This document shows, piece by piece, positions 9,907 to 17,792 of a DNA stretch of 51,626 nt. The DNA lies in the NCBI GenBank assembly GCA_944385125.1, contig CALWVZ010000009.1, positions 1 through 51,626 on the forward strand, read 5' to 3'. A program made the translations under genes and the position numbers. A model generated the notes under the pieces. That model ran no database searches. It was not told the origin of the DNA and saw only the letters and a list, made by a program, of their open reading frames with translations. How positions within the stretch are numbered: the first letter of the stretch is position 1; each line of letters starts with the position of its first letter. This DNA comes from an uncultured Oscillospiraceae bacterium (lineage in GTDB: Bacteria; Bacillota; Clostridia; Oscillospirales; Oscillospiraceae).

Positions 9907-11030
9907 TTTCCGACTCCTCTGTTGAGATACATGAACAGGTCGCACTTTATCATGCCGTTATAGAGCTTGCGCTTTTTGTCTGCCGGGCGGCCGAAACAAC
10001 GCTCGAACTCCGTGTGGGAGCTGAGCAGGTACAGCTGCCAGTTCCGGCTGGCGGCATAGGCCCTGCCGAAGTCCCGGTACAGCTCCTCCGCCTCCTTCTG
10101 CTCCATGATGCGCTGACCGTAGGGCGGATTGGTGACTATGACTCCCCGCTGAGTCTGCCGGTCAAAGCTCCGGGCGTCCGCCTTCTCGAAGCGGATGAGC
10201 TCCGCCACTCCGGCCCGGCGGGCGTTTTCCCGGGCCAGCTCCAGGGCATGGCCGTCAATGTCGGCGCCTACAATATTATAATTGCCATTATATTCCAGAG
10301 ACTTGGCCCGTTCCCGTTCCAGCTCCCAGAGCTTGGCGTCCAGGTTCTTCCAGCTCATGGCGGCAAAGCGGCGGTAAAGTCCCGGGGCCCGGTTCTTTGC
10401 CATGAGGGCGGCCTCTATGGGTATGGTGCCGCTGCCGCAGAAGGGGTCGCAGAAGTCGTCCCTCCCCCTATAGCGGGAGAGGCTCACCATGGCGGCGGCC
10501 ATGGTCTCCTTCAGGGGGGCGGCGTTGTGGGCCGGGCGGTAGCCCCGCTTGTGCAGGCCTTCTCCTGAAGTGTCTATGCACAGGGATACCCGGTCCTTCA
10601 TTATGGAAAACTGCACCTGGTACAGACCGCCGGTCTCGGGGAACCACTCTATTCCGTAGACGCCCTTCAGCCGCTCCACTATGGCCTTTTTGATTATTTT
10701 CTGGCAGTCGGAGATGGAGAAGAGCTTGGAGTTGAGGCTGTATCCCTTGACGGGGAAGGCCCCGTCGGCAGGGATAAGGCTCTCCCAGGGCAGGGCCCTG
10801 GTGCCCTGAAAAAGCTGCTCGAAGCTGAGGGCCTCAAAGCGGCCCAGCTCTATCAGCACCCGCTCACCTATGCGTAGGCCGATGTTGGTTCTGGCGATGG
10901 CAGCGTCGCCGCCGGAGAAATAGACCCGCCCGTTCTCGGCGGAGACTCCATCCATATCCATGCGCCGCAGCTCCTCGGCAATGGGGCCCTCCAGGCCCAG
11001 CAGGCAGGGTACGCAGAGCTTATGATTCAT
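9903..11030 (-). CDS. THUMP-domain class I SAM-dependent RNA methyltransferase (RlmL/YpsC-like)
   Basis: A 375-residue methyltransferase. The N-terminal part (about residues 1-155) is a ferredoxin-like plus THUMP RNA-binding module. The C-terminal part is a Rossmann methyltransferase with 'DPFCGSGTIPIEAAL' for SAM binding, the acidic 'VGADIDG' and the catalytic 'VTNPPYG' motif of N-methyltransferases. The family includes YpsC and the N-terminal half of RlmL, which make m2G in 23S rRNA, so rRNA modification is the most likely role. The ATG at 11030 follows GGGGAG; a longer upstream reading is not family-like. It shares a transcript with the lipid kinase gene, and its promoter is at 11096-11124. 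Confidence 0.88.
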   Translation of the reverse strand: MNHKLCVPCLLGLEGPIAEELRRMDMDGVSAENGRVYFSGGDAAIARTNIGLRIGERVLIELGRFEALSFEQLFQGTRALPWESLIPADGAFPVKGYSLNSKLFSISDCQKIIKKAIVERLKGVYGIEWFPETGGLYQVQFSIMKDRVSLCIDTSGEGLHKRGYRPAHNAAPLKETMAAAMVSLSRYRGRDDFCDPFCGSGTIPIEAALMAKNRAPGLYRRFAAMSWKNLDAKLWELERERAKSLEYNGNYNIVGADIDGHALELARENARRAGVAELIRFEKADARSFDRQTQRGVIVTNPPYGQRIMEQKEAEELYRDFGRAYAASRNWQLYLLSSHTEFERCFGRPADKKRKLYNGMIKCDLFMYLNRGVGK

Positions 11031-11095
11031 AGTTTTCTCCCCTTGAATTTGTGGTGCAATGTGACAATAAATTCCCAATTTGTGTAATTTAATAA

Positions 11096-11124
11096 ATTCT
11101 ACTACAGTTTCATCCGCTTGTAAA
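11096..11124 (-). promoter_or_regulatory. promoter of the RNA methyltransferase/lipid kinase unit
   Basis: Minus-strand TTTACA (11119-11124), 17 bp, TAGAAT (11096-11101), 66 bp upstream of the start codon. Confidence 0.65.
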
Positions 11125-11263
11125 TGGATGCAGGCAGAAAATTACCCTCTTATTTATGCGGGAAAAAGATTCTCAAAAACCGTTGAAAAGCTTTGAAGCG
11201 ACAATAAAAATAAGAAATTCTTTCACGTACAAAAACCTGACTGAAATTTATCAAAAATGGCTA

Positions 11264-11292
11264 TTGAAATTTGTGCGATTTAGCGTTATATT
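11264..11292 (+). promoter_or_regulatory. promoter of the unknown gene and cstA
   Basis: TTGAAA (11264-11269), 17 bp, TATATT (11287-11292), about 40 bp before the start codon at 11334. Confidence 0.65.
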
Positions 11293-11333
11293 ATGGTCTA
11301 GTCACAAACTGTTCATTTTTTCGGAGGTCAGCC

Positions 11334-11861
11334 ATGAGCATTGAGAGAGAGAAATTCCTTGAGACTCTGGCCGGCTCCTTTGAAGCCTACTACGATATCC
11401 ACCGGCCTGCGGAAGACCCGGGGCTCCCCCTGGTGTTCCGGGCGGATTACCACTCCCGGGCGGAGAGATATTGGCTCAGCAAGAACATCACCATCTGGGG
11501 AAATGAGACCAACGAATTCGCCTACATATTTTCTGCGCCGTCCTTTGAAAAGGAACTGGCTGCAAAGTGCATCGACTTTGCTCTGGAGAAGGGCCTGCCT
11601 ATGGTAAAGCCCCACAAGGAGCATCAGTACACCAATATCAAGGTCATCCTCCTGGCGGACTCTGTGGACGAGGATACCGCTAAGTTTGTGAAAAAGCGCA
11701 GCTTCTCCAAAAACTATAAATTCTCTTTCCACGGCTTCAGCACGCTGAAGTCGGCGATCGTAGATCTGAGTACGGGGAAGACCGTCACCAACTCCGCCGG
11801 CCATGAGCTGACGGGATATTTCAGCAAACTGTTTGCAGCTGAAGAGAGGTCAAAGCTGTGA
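11334..11861 (+). CDS. protein of unknown function upstream of CstA
   Basis: A 175-residue soluble protein with no signal peptide or membrane segment; I do not recognise its family. It has a mixed charged composition with aromatic-rich stretches ('EAYYDIH', 'ERYWLSKNITIWGNETNEFAYIF') and no obvious catalytic motif. The ATG at 11334 has a good GGAGG site, while a longer frame starting at 11271 overlaps the -10 box and is unlikely. It is 41 bp upstream of cstA with no terminator between, so the two genes are probably co-transcribed. That makes a role linked to peptide or pyruvate uptake, or to regulation of CstA, plausible but unproven. Confidence 0.8.
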   Translation: MSIEREKFLETLAGSFEAYYDIHRPAEDPGLPLVFRADYHSRAERYWLSKNITIWGNETNEFAYIFSAPSFEKELAAKCIDFALEKGLPMVKPHKEHQYTNIKVILLADSVDEDTAKFVKKRSFSKNYKFSFHGFSTLKSAIVDLSTGKTVTNSAGHELTGYFSKLFAAEERSKL

Positions 11862-11902
11862 ATGGGAATATATCAACATTTTTTATTTAAGGAGTGAAAA
11901 GT

Positions 11903-13630
11903 GTGAGCGCAATTCTTATCATGTTGGTCGCCCTGGTGCTGCTGGCTCTTGGTTATATCTTCTACGGCAGCTTCCTGGCGAAGCAGTGGGGTGTTGACCC
12001 CGCTCACGAGACCCCGGCACACACCAGTTACGATGGAAAGGACTTCGTTCCTGCAAACCCCGCCGTCCTGATGGGCCACCATTTCTCTTCCATAGCCGGT
12101 GCAGGCCCCATTAACGGACCTATCCAGGCTGCAGTTTTCGGCTGGGTCCCCGTCTTCCTGTGGGTCGTAGTCGGCGGCATCTTCTTCGGTGCCATGCATG
12201 ACTTCGGCGCCCTCTTCGCCTCCATCCGCCACAACGGCGGCTCCATCGGCGAAGTCATCAAGGAGAACATGGGCGTCAAGGCTCAGCGTCTGTTCACCAT
12301 CTTCGCGCTGCTGGTGCTGATCCTGGTTATCGCCTCCTTCACCGCAGTCGTTGCCGGCACCTTCGTTTCCGAGGGTTCCTTCATCACCGTTGGCCGCGCC
12401 AATGTCAGCGGCAACGCCTCCACCGCAACCACCTCCCTGCTGTTCATCGTCCTTGCCTTCTTCTTCGGCTTTGCCGTGTACCGCAAGAACGTAAAGGTGG
12501 GCCCTGCCACTATAGTGGGCATCATCGGCATCGTCATCATCACCATCGTCGGCCTGAATGTGGGCGTCAACATGAGCCGTACCGCATGGGTCATCTTCAT
12601 CGCAGTTTACATTATGGCCGCTTCTCTGCTGCCTGTCTGGATGCTGCTGCAGCCCCGGGACTACCTGTCCTCCTTCCTGCTCTACGGCATGATGGCTCTG
12701 GCTTTCGTGGGCATCATCGGCTCCGGCATGCAGGTTGAGCTGCCCGCCTTCACCGGCTGGACCGCTTCCTCCGGCACCCTGTTCCCCACCCTGTTCATCA
12801 CCGTGGCCTGCGGCGCAGTCTCCGGCTTCCACTCTCTTATCGGCTCCGGTACCACTTCCAAGCAGCTGAACTCTGAGAAGGATGCCAAGATCATCGGCTA
12901 CGGCGCAATGATCGTTGAGTCCGCTCTGGCCATCATCGCCCTTATCGCTATCGGCGTTGTCTACAAGGAGACCAACATCGGCGGCGGCGACAAGTTCCTG
13001 CTCACCGCTCCTCCCACCATCTTTGCCGGTGGTGTTGCCACCATGGTCGCTACCATGACCGGCGGCATTGCAGACTTCTCCAACCCCGTTTACGACACCG
13101 TTTACACCCTGCTGACTCTGGCCGTGTCCGTCTTCGCTCTGACCTCTCTGGACTCCGGCACCCGTCTTGCACGCTACATGTTTGCTGAGCTCTTTGTTCC
13201 CGAAGGAAAGACCCGGGACGACCTCACCGGCGCCGCCAAGTTCTTCTCCCATCCCTTCGTGGCCACTGGAGTTATGGTCCTCATCGGCTGCAGCATGGGC
13301 TTCATGAACTTGAGCCAGATCTGGGTCGTGTTCGGCGCTGCCAACCAGCTGCTTGCCGGTATCGCCATGCTGGCTGTGGCTACCTGGCTGGGCAACATCG
13401 GCAAGAACAACAAGATGTTCTTCGTGCCCATGGTCTTCATGCTGGTGGCTACCATCACCTCTCTGTGCATGACCGTTATCGCCAAGATCAAGCTCATCGC
13501 CGCTGCAGGCGCTGCTTGGGGCGACTGGTTCCAGATGATCTGGTCCATCGGCCTTGTTGTCCTGGCCATCATCCTGGTCATCCAGGGCGTTCAGATCCTC
13601 TCCTCCAAGAAGGAGCAGAAGGCTGCCTGA
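11903..13630 (+). CDS. cstA: carbon starvation protein CstA family transporter
   Basis: A 575-residue membrane protein with about fifteen hydrophobic segments and strong CstA family signatures: 'YGSFLAKQWGVDP', 'MGHHFSSIAGAGPINGPIQA', 'GGIFFGAMHDFGALFASIRHNGGSIGEV', 'HSLIGSGTTSKQL' and 'TSLDSGTRLARY'. Characterised relatives import peptides on nutrient starvation or import pyruvate (CstA and BtsT of E. coli). I start it at the GTG at 11903, eight bases after GGAG, rather than the GTG that overlaps this site. The C-terminal CstA region is shorter than in the ~700-residue enterobacterial forms, as is common in Firmicutes. Codon usage is strongly biased to C-ending codons, which suggests high expression. 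A perfect intrinsic terminator follows. Confidence 0.93.
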   Translation: MSAILIMLVALVLLALGYIFYGSFLAKQWGVDPAHETPAHTSYDGKDFVPANPAVLMGHHFSSIAGAGPINGPIQAAVFGWVPVFLWVVVGGIFFGAMHDFGALFASIRHNGGSIGEVIKENMGVKAQRLFTIFALLVLILVIASFTAVVAGTFVSEGSFITVGRANVSGNASTATTSLLFIVLAFFFGFAVYRKNVKVGPATIVGIIGIVIITIVGLNVGVNMSRTAWVIFIAVYIMAASLLPVWMLLQPRDYLSSFLLYGMMALAFVGIIGSGMQVELPAFTGWTASSGTLFPTLFITVACGAVSGFHSLIGSGTTSKQLNSEKDAKIIGYGAMIVESALAIIALIAIGVVYKETNIGGGDKFLLTAPPTIFAGGVATMVATMTGGIADFSNPVYDTVYTLLTLAVSVFALTSLDSGTRLARYMFAELFVPEGKTRDDLTGAAKFFSHPFVATGVMVLIGCSMGFMNLSQIWVVFGAANQLLAGIAMLAVATWLGNIGKNNKMFFVPMVFMLVATITSLCMTVIAKIKLIAAAGAAWGDWFQMIWSIGLVVLAIILVIQGVQILSSKKEQKAA

Positions 13631-13670
13631 TCTTCTCAGGGAGACTGAACAAGCAATACTTAATAAAAAA

Positions 13671-13697
13671 GGACCGCCTGCGGGCGGTCCTTTTTTT
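13671..13697 (+). terminator. intrinsic terminator of cstA
   Basis: Stem GGACCGCC (13671-13678) pairs with GGCGGTCC (13683-13690) around TGCG, followed by seven T residues. Confidence 0.95.
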
Positions 13698-13719
13698 CGC
13701 CCCGGCCTTTGCCGGGGAG

Positions 13720-13748
13720 TTGAAATAAAGGCGGGCTTGGTCTACAAT
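13720..13748 (+). promoter_or_regulatory. promoter of tatD and the SprT-like gene
   Basis: TTGAAA (13720-13725), 17 bp, TACAAT (13743-13748), 37 bp before the GTG start. Confidence 0.7.
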
Positions 13749-13784
13749 ACTGAAAAACGATTTCCCGTGCAAGGAGGATGCAGC

Positions 13785-14552
13785 GTGTATTTTGATACCC
13801 ATGCCCATTACGACGACAGGGCCTTCGATGAAGACCGGGAAGCCCTGCTGCAAGGTCTCGGAGAAGGGGCCGTGAAACTGATAATAGACCCGGGCTGCGA
13901 TGTGCTCAGCAGCCGTAAGGCTCTGGAGCTGGCGGAGAAGTTCCCCTTCGTCTATGCCGCCGTGGGCCTGCACCCGGAGGAGCTGGACAAGTACAGCCCG
14001 GAGGGCTATAAAGAGATATGCTCCATGGCCCGTCACCCCAAATGCGTGGCCATAGGGGAGATAGGCCTGGACTATTACTGGGATGCAGGCCACAAGGAGG
14101 AGCAGAAGGAGCTCTTCCGCCGCCAGATAGAGCTGGCCCTGGAGCTGGATAAGCCGGTGATAGTCCACGACCGGGAGGCCCACGGGGACTGCCTGGAAAT
14201 AGTCAGGGACTATCCTGGCCTGAGAGGGGTCTTCCACTGCTATTCCGGCAGCGCCGAGATGGCAAAGGAGCTCTTGAAGCTGGGCTGGTATCTGGGCTTT
14301 GACGGGCCCGTAACCTATAAAAACGCCAGGAAGGCCCTGGAGGTGCTGGAGCTCTGCCCTATGGACAGGATGCTCATGGAGACGGACAGCCCTTATCTGT
14401 CTCCGGTGCCCATGCGGAGCAAGCGGAATGACTCCTCTAACCTCCGTTATGTGGCGGAGAAGATGGCCCAGGTGAAGGGCATAAGCCCGGAGCAGGCCGC
14501 CGCCATCACATTGGAAAACGGCTGCCGCCTGTTTGGGATAGAGAGGGCCTGA
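13785..14552 (+). CDS. tatD: TatD family metal-dependent hydrolase (DNase)
   Basis: A 255-residue TIM-barrel metallohydrolase. Metal ligands are visible: 'DTHAHYDD' (H6-x-H8), 'GEIGLDYYW' (Glu), 'PVIVHDREAHGD' (His), 'GVFHCYSG' (His) and the catalytic Asp in 'METDSPYLSPVP'. TatD proteins are 3'-5' exonucleases that work on damaged or free DNA ends. The GTG at 13785 is eight bases after AAGGAGG, and sequence before it has no family match. The SprT-like gene begins two bases after its stop codon and is clearly in the same operon. Confidence 0.93.
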   Translation: MYFDTHAHYDDRAFDEDREALLQGLGEGAVKLIIDPGCDVLSSRKALELAEKFPFVYAAVGLHPEELDKYSPEGYKEICSMARHPKCVAIGEIGLDYYWDAGHKEEQKELFRRQIELALELDKPVIVHDREAHGDCLEIVRDYPGLRGVFHCYSGSAEMAKELLKLGWYLGFDGPVTYKNARKALEVLELCPMDRMLMETDSPYLSPVPMRSKRNDSSNLRYVAEKMAQVKGISPEQAAAITLENGCRLFGIERA

Positions 14553-14554
14553 GC

Positions 14555-15073
14555 ATGCACAGCCTGGAGGAGATAAGAAAGGAATATGACCGTCTGGACA
14601 GGCTCTGCGGGGTGGACACCTCCCGGGTGGAGCTGAAGATATCCCGGCGCCCCGGGCGGCGTCTGGGCAGCTTCCGCTATCCCCTGAGGGGCGGGGGGAC
14701 GCCTCTGCGCATAAGCATCAGCGCCTCGGTGCTGGAGCAGGAGGAGCAGTTCTGGGTCACTATCCGCCACGAGTACGCCCATGCGGCGGTGTACCTCCAG
14801 CACCCGGGGGAGCGGCACGGCCATGACCGGCTGTGGCGGGACATGTGCCGCCGCCTGGGCTGTTCCCCGGAAAGGCTGGCCCCCCAGAGTGAGGAGAGCC
14901 TGGAGCGCACCCGGGAGCAGGCCAAATACCGGGTGCACTGCAAGGGCTGCGGCCGGGACAGCTATTTTTTCCGGGAGGGCAAGGTGATAAAAGCCCTGCG
15001 CCGGGGAGGGCGGGGAAGAGTCCGATGCGCCTTCTGCGGCTCGGACAGCTTTGAACTGTATGTGAGAAACTGA
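14555..15073 (+). CDS. SprT-like zinc metallopeptidase domain protein
   Basis: A 172-residue protein with a zincin active site HEYAH at residues 72-76 and a third His ligand nearby (H88 or H90 in 'ERHGHDRLW'). A zinc ribbon follows, with C129-x2-C132 and C158-x2-C161. This is the SprT/Spartan layout. Eukaryotic Spartan degrades proteins cross-linked to DNA, while bacterial SprT-like proteins are mostly uncharacterised. It begins two bases after tatD, whose product also acts on DNA, so a shared DNA-repair role is a sensible inference. No signal peptide is present, which fits cytoplasmic action. Confidence 0.85.
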   Translation: MHSLEEIRKEYDRLDRLCGVDTSRVELKISRRPGRRLGSFRYPLRGGGTPLRISISASVLEQEEQFWVTIRHEYAHAAVYLQHPGERHGHDRLWRDMCRRLGCSPERLAPQSEESLERTREQAKYRVHCKGCGRDSYFFREGKVIKALRRGGRGRVRCAFCGSDSFELYVRN

Positions 15074-15105
15074 GGATATGCCCGGAGAACTTATGCAAAA
15101 ATCGT

Positions 15106-15153
15106 TGAATATTCATTTATACAGTGAATATTCACGGCAAAAATGGATATTCA
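15106..15153 (+). promoter_or_regulatory. three evenly spaced TGAATATTCA-type palindromes (candidate operator)
   Basis: TGAATATTCA occurs at 15106-15115 and 15125-15134, and TGGATATTCA at 15144-15153, exactly 19 bp apart, starting 91 bp upstream of the -35 box of the amino acid ABC transporter operon. The half-sites resemble the TGAAT/ATTCA halves of ArgR boxes, so an ArgR-type regulator is a guess; the identity of the protein is not shown by the sequence. Confidence 0.5.
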
Positions 15154-15196
15154 GCGTATAAAAAAGAAAAAATACGAATTTTTTTTCAAAAAGCTA

Positions 15197-15225
15197 TTGA
15201 CATGGCCCGGCCTCTGTGCTATTAT
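15197..15225 (+). promoter_or_regulatory. promoter of the amino acid ABC transporter operon
   Basis: Consensus TTGACA (15197-15202), 17 bp, TATTAT (15220-15225), about 70 bp before the start of the binding-protein gene. Confidence 0.85.
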
Positions 15226-15294
15226 CACACTCGTCGAAGGACAGAGGGTCCTTTGGACATAAAAAGCAAATCAAAAAATAGTGAGGAAAGAACG

Positions 15295-16245
15295 ATGAAA
15301 AACATGAAGAAACTGCTTTGCATGCTGCTGGCCCTGGCAATGGTGCTGGCTCTGTGCGCCTGCGGCTCCAGCACTGAGGAAGCCGCCACCGAAGAAGCTC
15401 CCGCCGAGGAGGCCGCCGAGGCTCCCGCTGAGGAAGCTCCCGCCGAGGAGGAAGTTGACTACTCCGCAATGACCCTGGACGAGCTGAAGGCCGTGCTCAC
15501 CACCGTCACCGAAGGCACCCTGACCGTGGCCACCAGCCCCGACTTTGCCCCCTATGAGTTCTACGCCATCGACGAGAATGGCGAGCCCCAGCTGGCCGGC
15601 TTCGATATGGCTCTTGCAGCTTACATAGCCGATTACCTGGGCCTGGAGCTGGAAGTCATCCCTGTGGACTTTGACGGCGTGCTCAACGAGCTTGCTGCCG
15701 GCAACGTGGACCTGGGCATGGCCGGCCTCTCTCCCGACCCCACCCGTATGGATGCCATGGATTTCTCTGACATCTACTACCAGGGCGGTCAGTCCTTTGT
15801 GACCGTTGAGGATAAGGTGGACCTGTTCCCCGACCTGGAGTCCGCCAATAACCCCGAGTACTCCATCGGAGCTCAGAACGGCTCCATCCAGCTGGATCTG
15901 GCCAATGAGTACACTCCCGATGCCGACATCGTGCCCCTGGTAAAGGTCACTGACATTGTTGCCGAGCTTCTGAGCGACAAGCTGGACGGCGCCTTCATCG
16001 AGACCGCAGTTGCCGAGAACTACGCCATTACCAACCCCGACCTGGCCGTCATCCTGGATGTCCCCTATGATGTGGAAGGCTCTTCCGTTGGTGTTGTCAA
16101 GGGCAACGAGGCTCTTCTGGCCGGCGTGAACATGGCCATTGCCGCCGCCATTGCCGACGGCAGCATGGACACCTTCGTGGCCGAGGCCAACGAGCTGTCC
16201 ACCGGCGAGATCATCGAGGGTCTGCTGGAGGACCAGGCAGCATAA
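15295..16245 (+). CDS. polar amino acid ABC transporter, substrate-binding lipoprotein
   Basis: A 316-residue lipoprotein: signal peptide with lipobox LCAC (Cys23), then an acidic Glu/Ala/Pro linker (about residues 25-51). A family 3 solute-binding domain follows, with 'TLTVATSPDFAPYEFY', 'LAGFDMALAAYIADYLG' and 'NELAAGNVDLGMAGLSPDPTRMDAMDFSDIYY', the hallmark of GlnH/ArtJ-type proteins. It captures an amino acid outside the membrane for the permease and ATPase encoded next. The exact amino acid is not readable. I start at the ATG at 15295, after GAGGAAAG; frames extending upstream cross the promoter. A hairpin separates it from the permease gene, which may keep binding protein levels higher than permease levels. 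Confidence 0.92.
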   Translation: MKNMKKLLCMLLALAMVLALCACGSSTEEAATEEAPAEEAAEAPAEEAPAEEEVDYSAMTLDELKAVLTTVTEGTLTVATSPDFAPYEFYAIDENGEPQLAGFDMALAAYIADYLGLELEVIPVDFDGVLNELAAGNVDLGMAGLSPDPTRMDAMDFSDIYYQGGQSFVTVEDKVDLFPDLESANNPEYSIGAQNGSIQLDLANEYTPDADIVPLVKVTDIVAELLSDKLDGAFIETAVAENYAITNPDLAVILDVPYDVEGSSVGVVKGNEALLAGVNMAIAAAIADGSMDTFVAEANELSTGEIIEGLLEDQAA

Positions 16246-16278
16246 TCAAAGCCTGCCAATCTTAAAGAAATAATTGAC

Positions 16279-16313
16279 GCAAAGGCCTCCGCTGAAAAAC
16301 GGAGGCGCTTTGC
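16279..16313 (+). terminator. intercistronic hairpin (attenuator or mRNA stabiliser)
   Basis: Two stacked helices (GCCTCCG/CGGAGGC and GCAAAG/CTTTGC, one bulged G) form a stable hairpin between the binding-protein and permease genes. There is no clean T-run after it, so partial termination or 3'-end protection of the upstream message is more likely than full termination. Confidence 0.55.
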
Positions 16314-16333
16314 GCTGTAAAGGAGTCCTGCAT

Positions 16334-17035
16334 ATGTTGACAATAAGCGGTTTCCAGAAAGCTCTGGAATATTGGCAGCTCTTTCTACAGGGCGTAGTCT
16401 GCACGGTATCCCTGTCGGCTCTGACGGTGGTGCTGGGCTTTATCCTTGCCCTGGTGCTGGCCACCTGCCGCATGGGCCGTTCAAGAATACTCAGAGCCGT
16501 CTCCACGGCTTACGTGGAACTTTTCCGGGCCACGCCTATGGTGGTGCAGGTGTTCATCATTTTCTACGTGGTGTTTGACGGCATAAAGGTTCTGCCCGGC
16601 TTCAAGCTCTTCGGCTTTATCCGTTTCGAGCGTTTCTTCCCGGCCGTAGTTGCCCTGGCTCTCAACTCCGGCGCCTATCTGTCGGAGATAATCCGCTCCG
16701 GCATCCAGTCAATCGACGGCGGCCAGACTGAGGCTGCCCGTTCCCTGGGCCTGTCCTCCTGGAAAACCATGCGCTTCATCGTGCTTCCTCAGGCTATAAA
16801 GAATATACTCCCCGCCATTGCCAATGAATTTGTCACCATCATCAAGGAATCCGCCATATGCTACACCATCGGCGTGCAGGACATCATGTCGGCGGTGAAC
16901 GCGGTAAAGGGCGCTACATACAAAATGGGCGAGGCGCTGATAATTGCCACCGTCCTGTACTTCTGCCTTACCTTCCCCACCAGCAAGATAATAGCACATT
17001 TTGAAAGGAAGATGAGCCGTGGCGATAAGCGATAA
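16334..17035 (+). CDS. polar amino acid ABC transporter, permease
   Basis: A 233-residue inner membrane permease of the HisMQ/GlnP group with about five membrane segments. It has the family's '[17 protein letters not shown]' stretch near the first loop and the ATPase-coupling EAA loop '[35 protein letters not shown]'. As a homodimer it would form the channel for the amino acid delivered by the preceding lipoprotein. The ATG at 16334 follows AAAGGAG; a longer frame runs into the intercistronic hairpin. The 3' end overlaps the start of the ATPase gene by 17 bases. Confidence 0.94.
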   Translation: MLTISGFQKALEYWQLFLQGVVCTVSLSALTVVLGFILALVLATCRMGRSRILRAVSTAYVELFRATPMVVQVFIIFYVVFDGIKVLPGFKLFGFIRFERFFPAVVALALNSGAYLSEIIRSGIQSIDGGQTEAARSLGLSSWKTMRFIVLPQAIKNILPAIANEFVTIIKESAICYTIGVQDIMSAVNAVKGATYKMGEALIIATVLYFCLTFPTSKIIAHFERKMSRGDKR

Positions 17036-17783
17036 ACTTATACAGGTCAAGGACCTGAAGAAACATTACAACAAGGGCGTTATCAAGGCCCTGGACGGGG
17101 TCAGCGTGGACATTAACAAGGGAGACGTGATGGTGGTCATCGGCCCCTCCGGCTCCGGCAAGTCCACCCTGCTCCGCTCCCTGAACCTTTTGGAGCAGCC
17201 TACTGCCGGCAGCATAATCTTCGAGGGCGTGGATATCACCAGGAAGAAAGGCCCCGACGGCAAGAAGCTGGATATAGACAAGCACCGGCAGAAGATGGGC
17301 ATGGTGTTCCAGCACTTTAATCTCTTCCCCCATATGACCATCCTCCAGAACATGTGCATCGCTCCCGTCCAGGTGAAGGGCGTGAGCCAGGAGGATGCGG
17401 AGAAAAAGGCCATGGAGCTGCTGGCCCGTGTGGGCCTGGCAGACCGGGCCGACGCCTATCCCATCCAGCTCTCCGGCGGCCAGAAGCAGCGTGTGGCCAT
17501 AGTCCGGGCCCTGGCCATGGAGCCGGACGTGATGCTCTTTGACGAGCCCACCTCCGCCCTGGACCCTGAGATGGTGGGCGAGGTGCTGGACGTTATGAAG
17601 GAGCTGGCCCGGGAGGGCATGACCATGGTGGTGGTCACCCACGAGATGGGCTTTGCCCGGGAGGTGGGCAACCGTGTGCTCTTCATGGCCGACGGCAAGC
17701 TGCTGGAGGAAGGCAGCCCCGACGATATATTCAACCATCCCCAGAACCCCAGGCTCCAGGACTTCCTGTCCAAGGTATTGTAA
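17019..17783 (+). CDS. polar amino acid ABC transporter, ATP-binding protein (GlnQ-like)
   Basis: A 254-residue ABC ATPase with Walker [10 protein letters not shown] (residues 42-50), the Q loop in '[14 protein letters not shown]', signature 'LSGGQKQR', Walker B '[14 protein letters not shown]' and switch His in 'VVTHEMGFA'. These are the features of GlnQ/HisP/ArtP. It powers uptake through the preceding permease. The GTG start lies inside the permease gene, giving translational coupling. An insertion of charged residues ('[16 protein letters not shown]') before the Q loop is longer than in E. coli GlnQ but is common in clostridial forms. Confidence 0.95.
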   Translation: MAISDKLIQVKDLKKHYNKGVIKALDGVSVDINKGDVMVVIGPSGSGKSTLLRSLNLLEQPTAGSIIFEGVDITRKKGPDGKKLDIDKHRQKMGMVFQHFNLFPHMTILQNMCIAPVQVKGVSQEDAEKKAMELLARVGLADRADAYPIQLSGGQKQRVAIVRALAMEPDVMLFDEPTSALDPEMVGEVLDVMKELAREGMTMVVVTHEMGFAREVGNRVLFMADGKLLEEGSPDDIFNHPQNPRLQDFLSKVL

Positions 17784-17792
17784 GGTATCATA

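Larger units (their letters stand above)
11031..11333. other. divergent promoter region
   Basis: This 303-bp AT-rich gap separates the leftward methyltransferase gene from the rightward unknown/cstA pair. It holds one promoter in each direction (11096-11124 minus, 11264-11292 plus). I see no gene or known RNA element in the rest. Confidence 0.6.
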
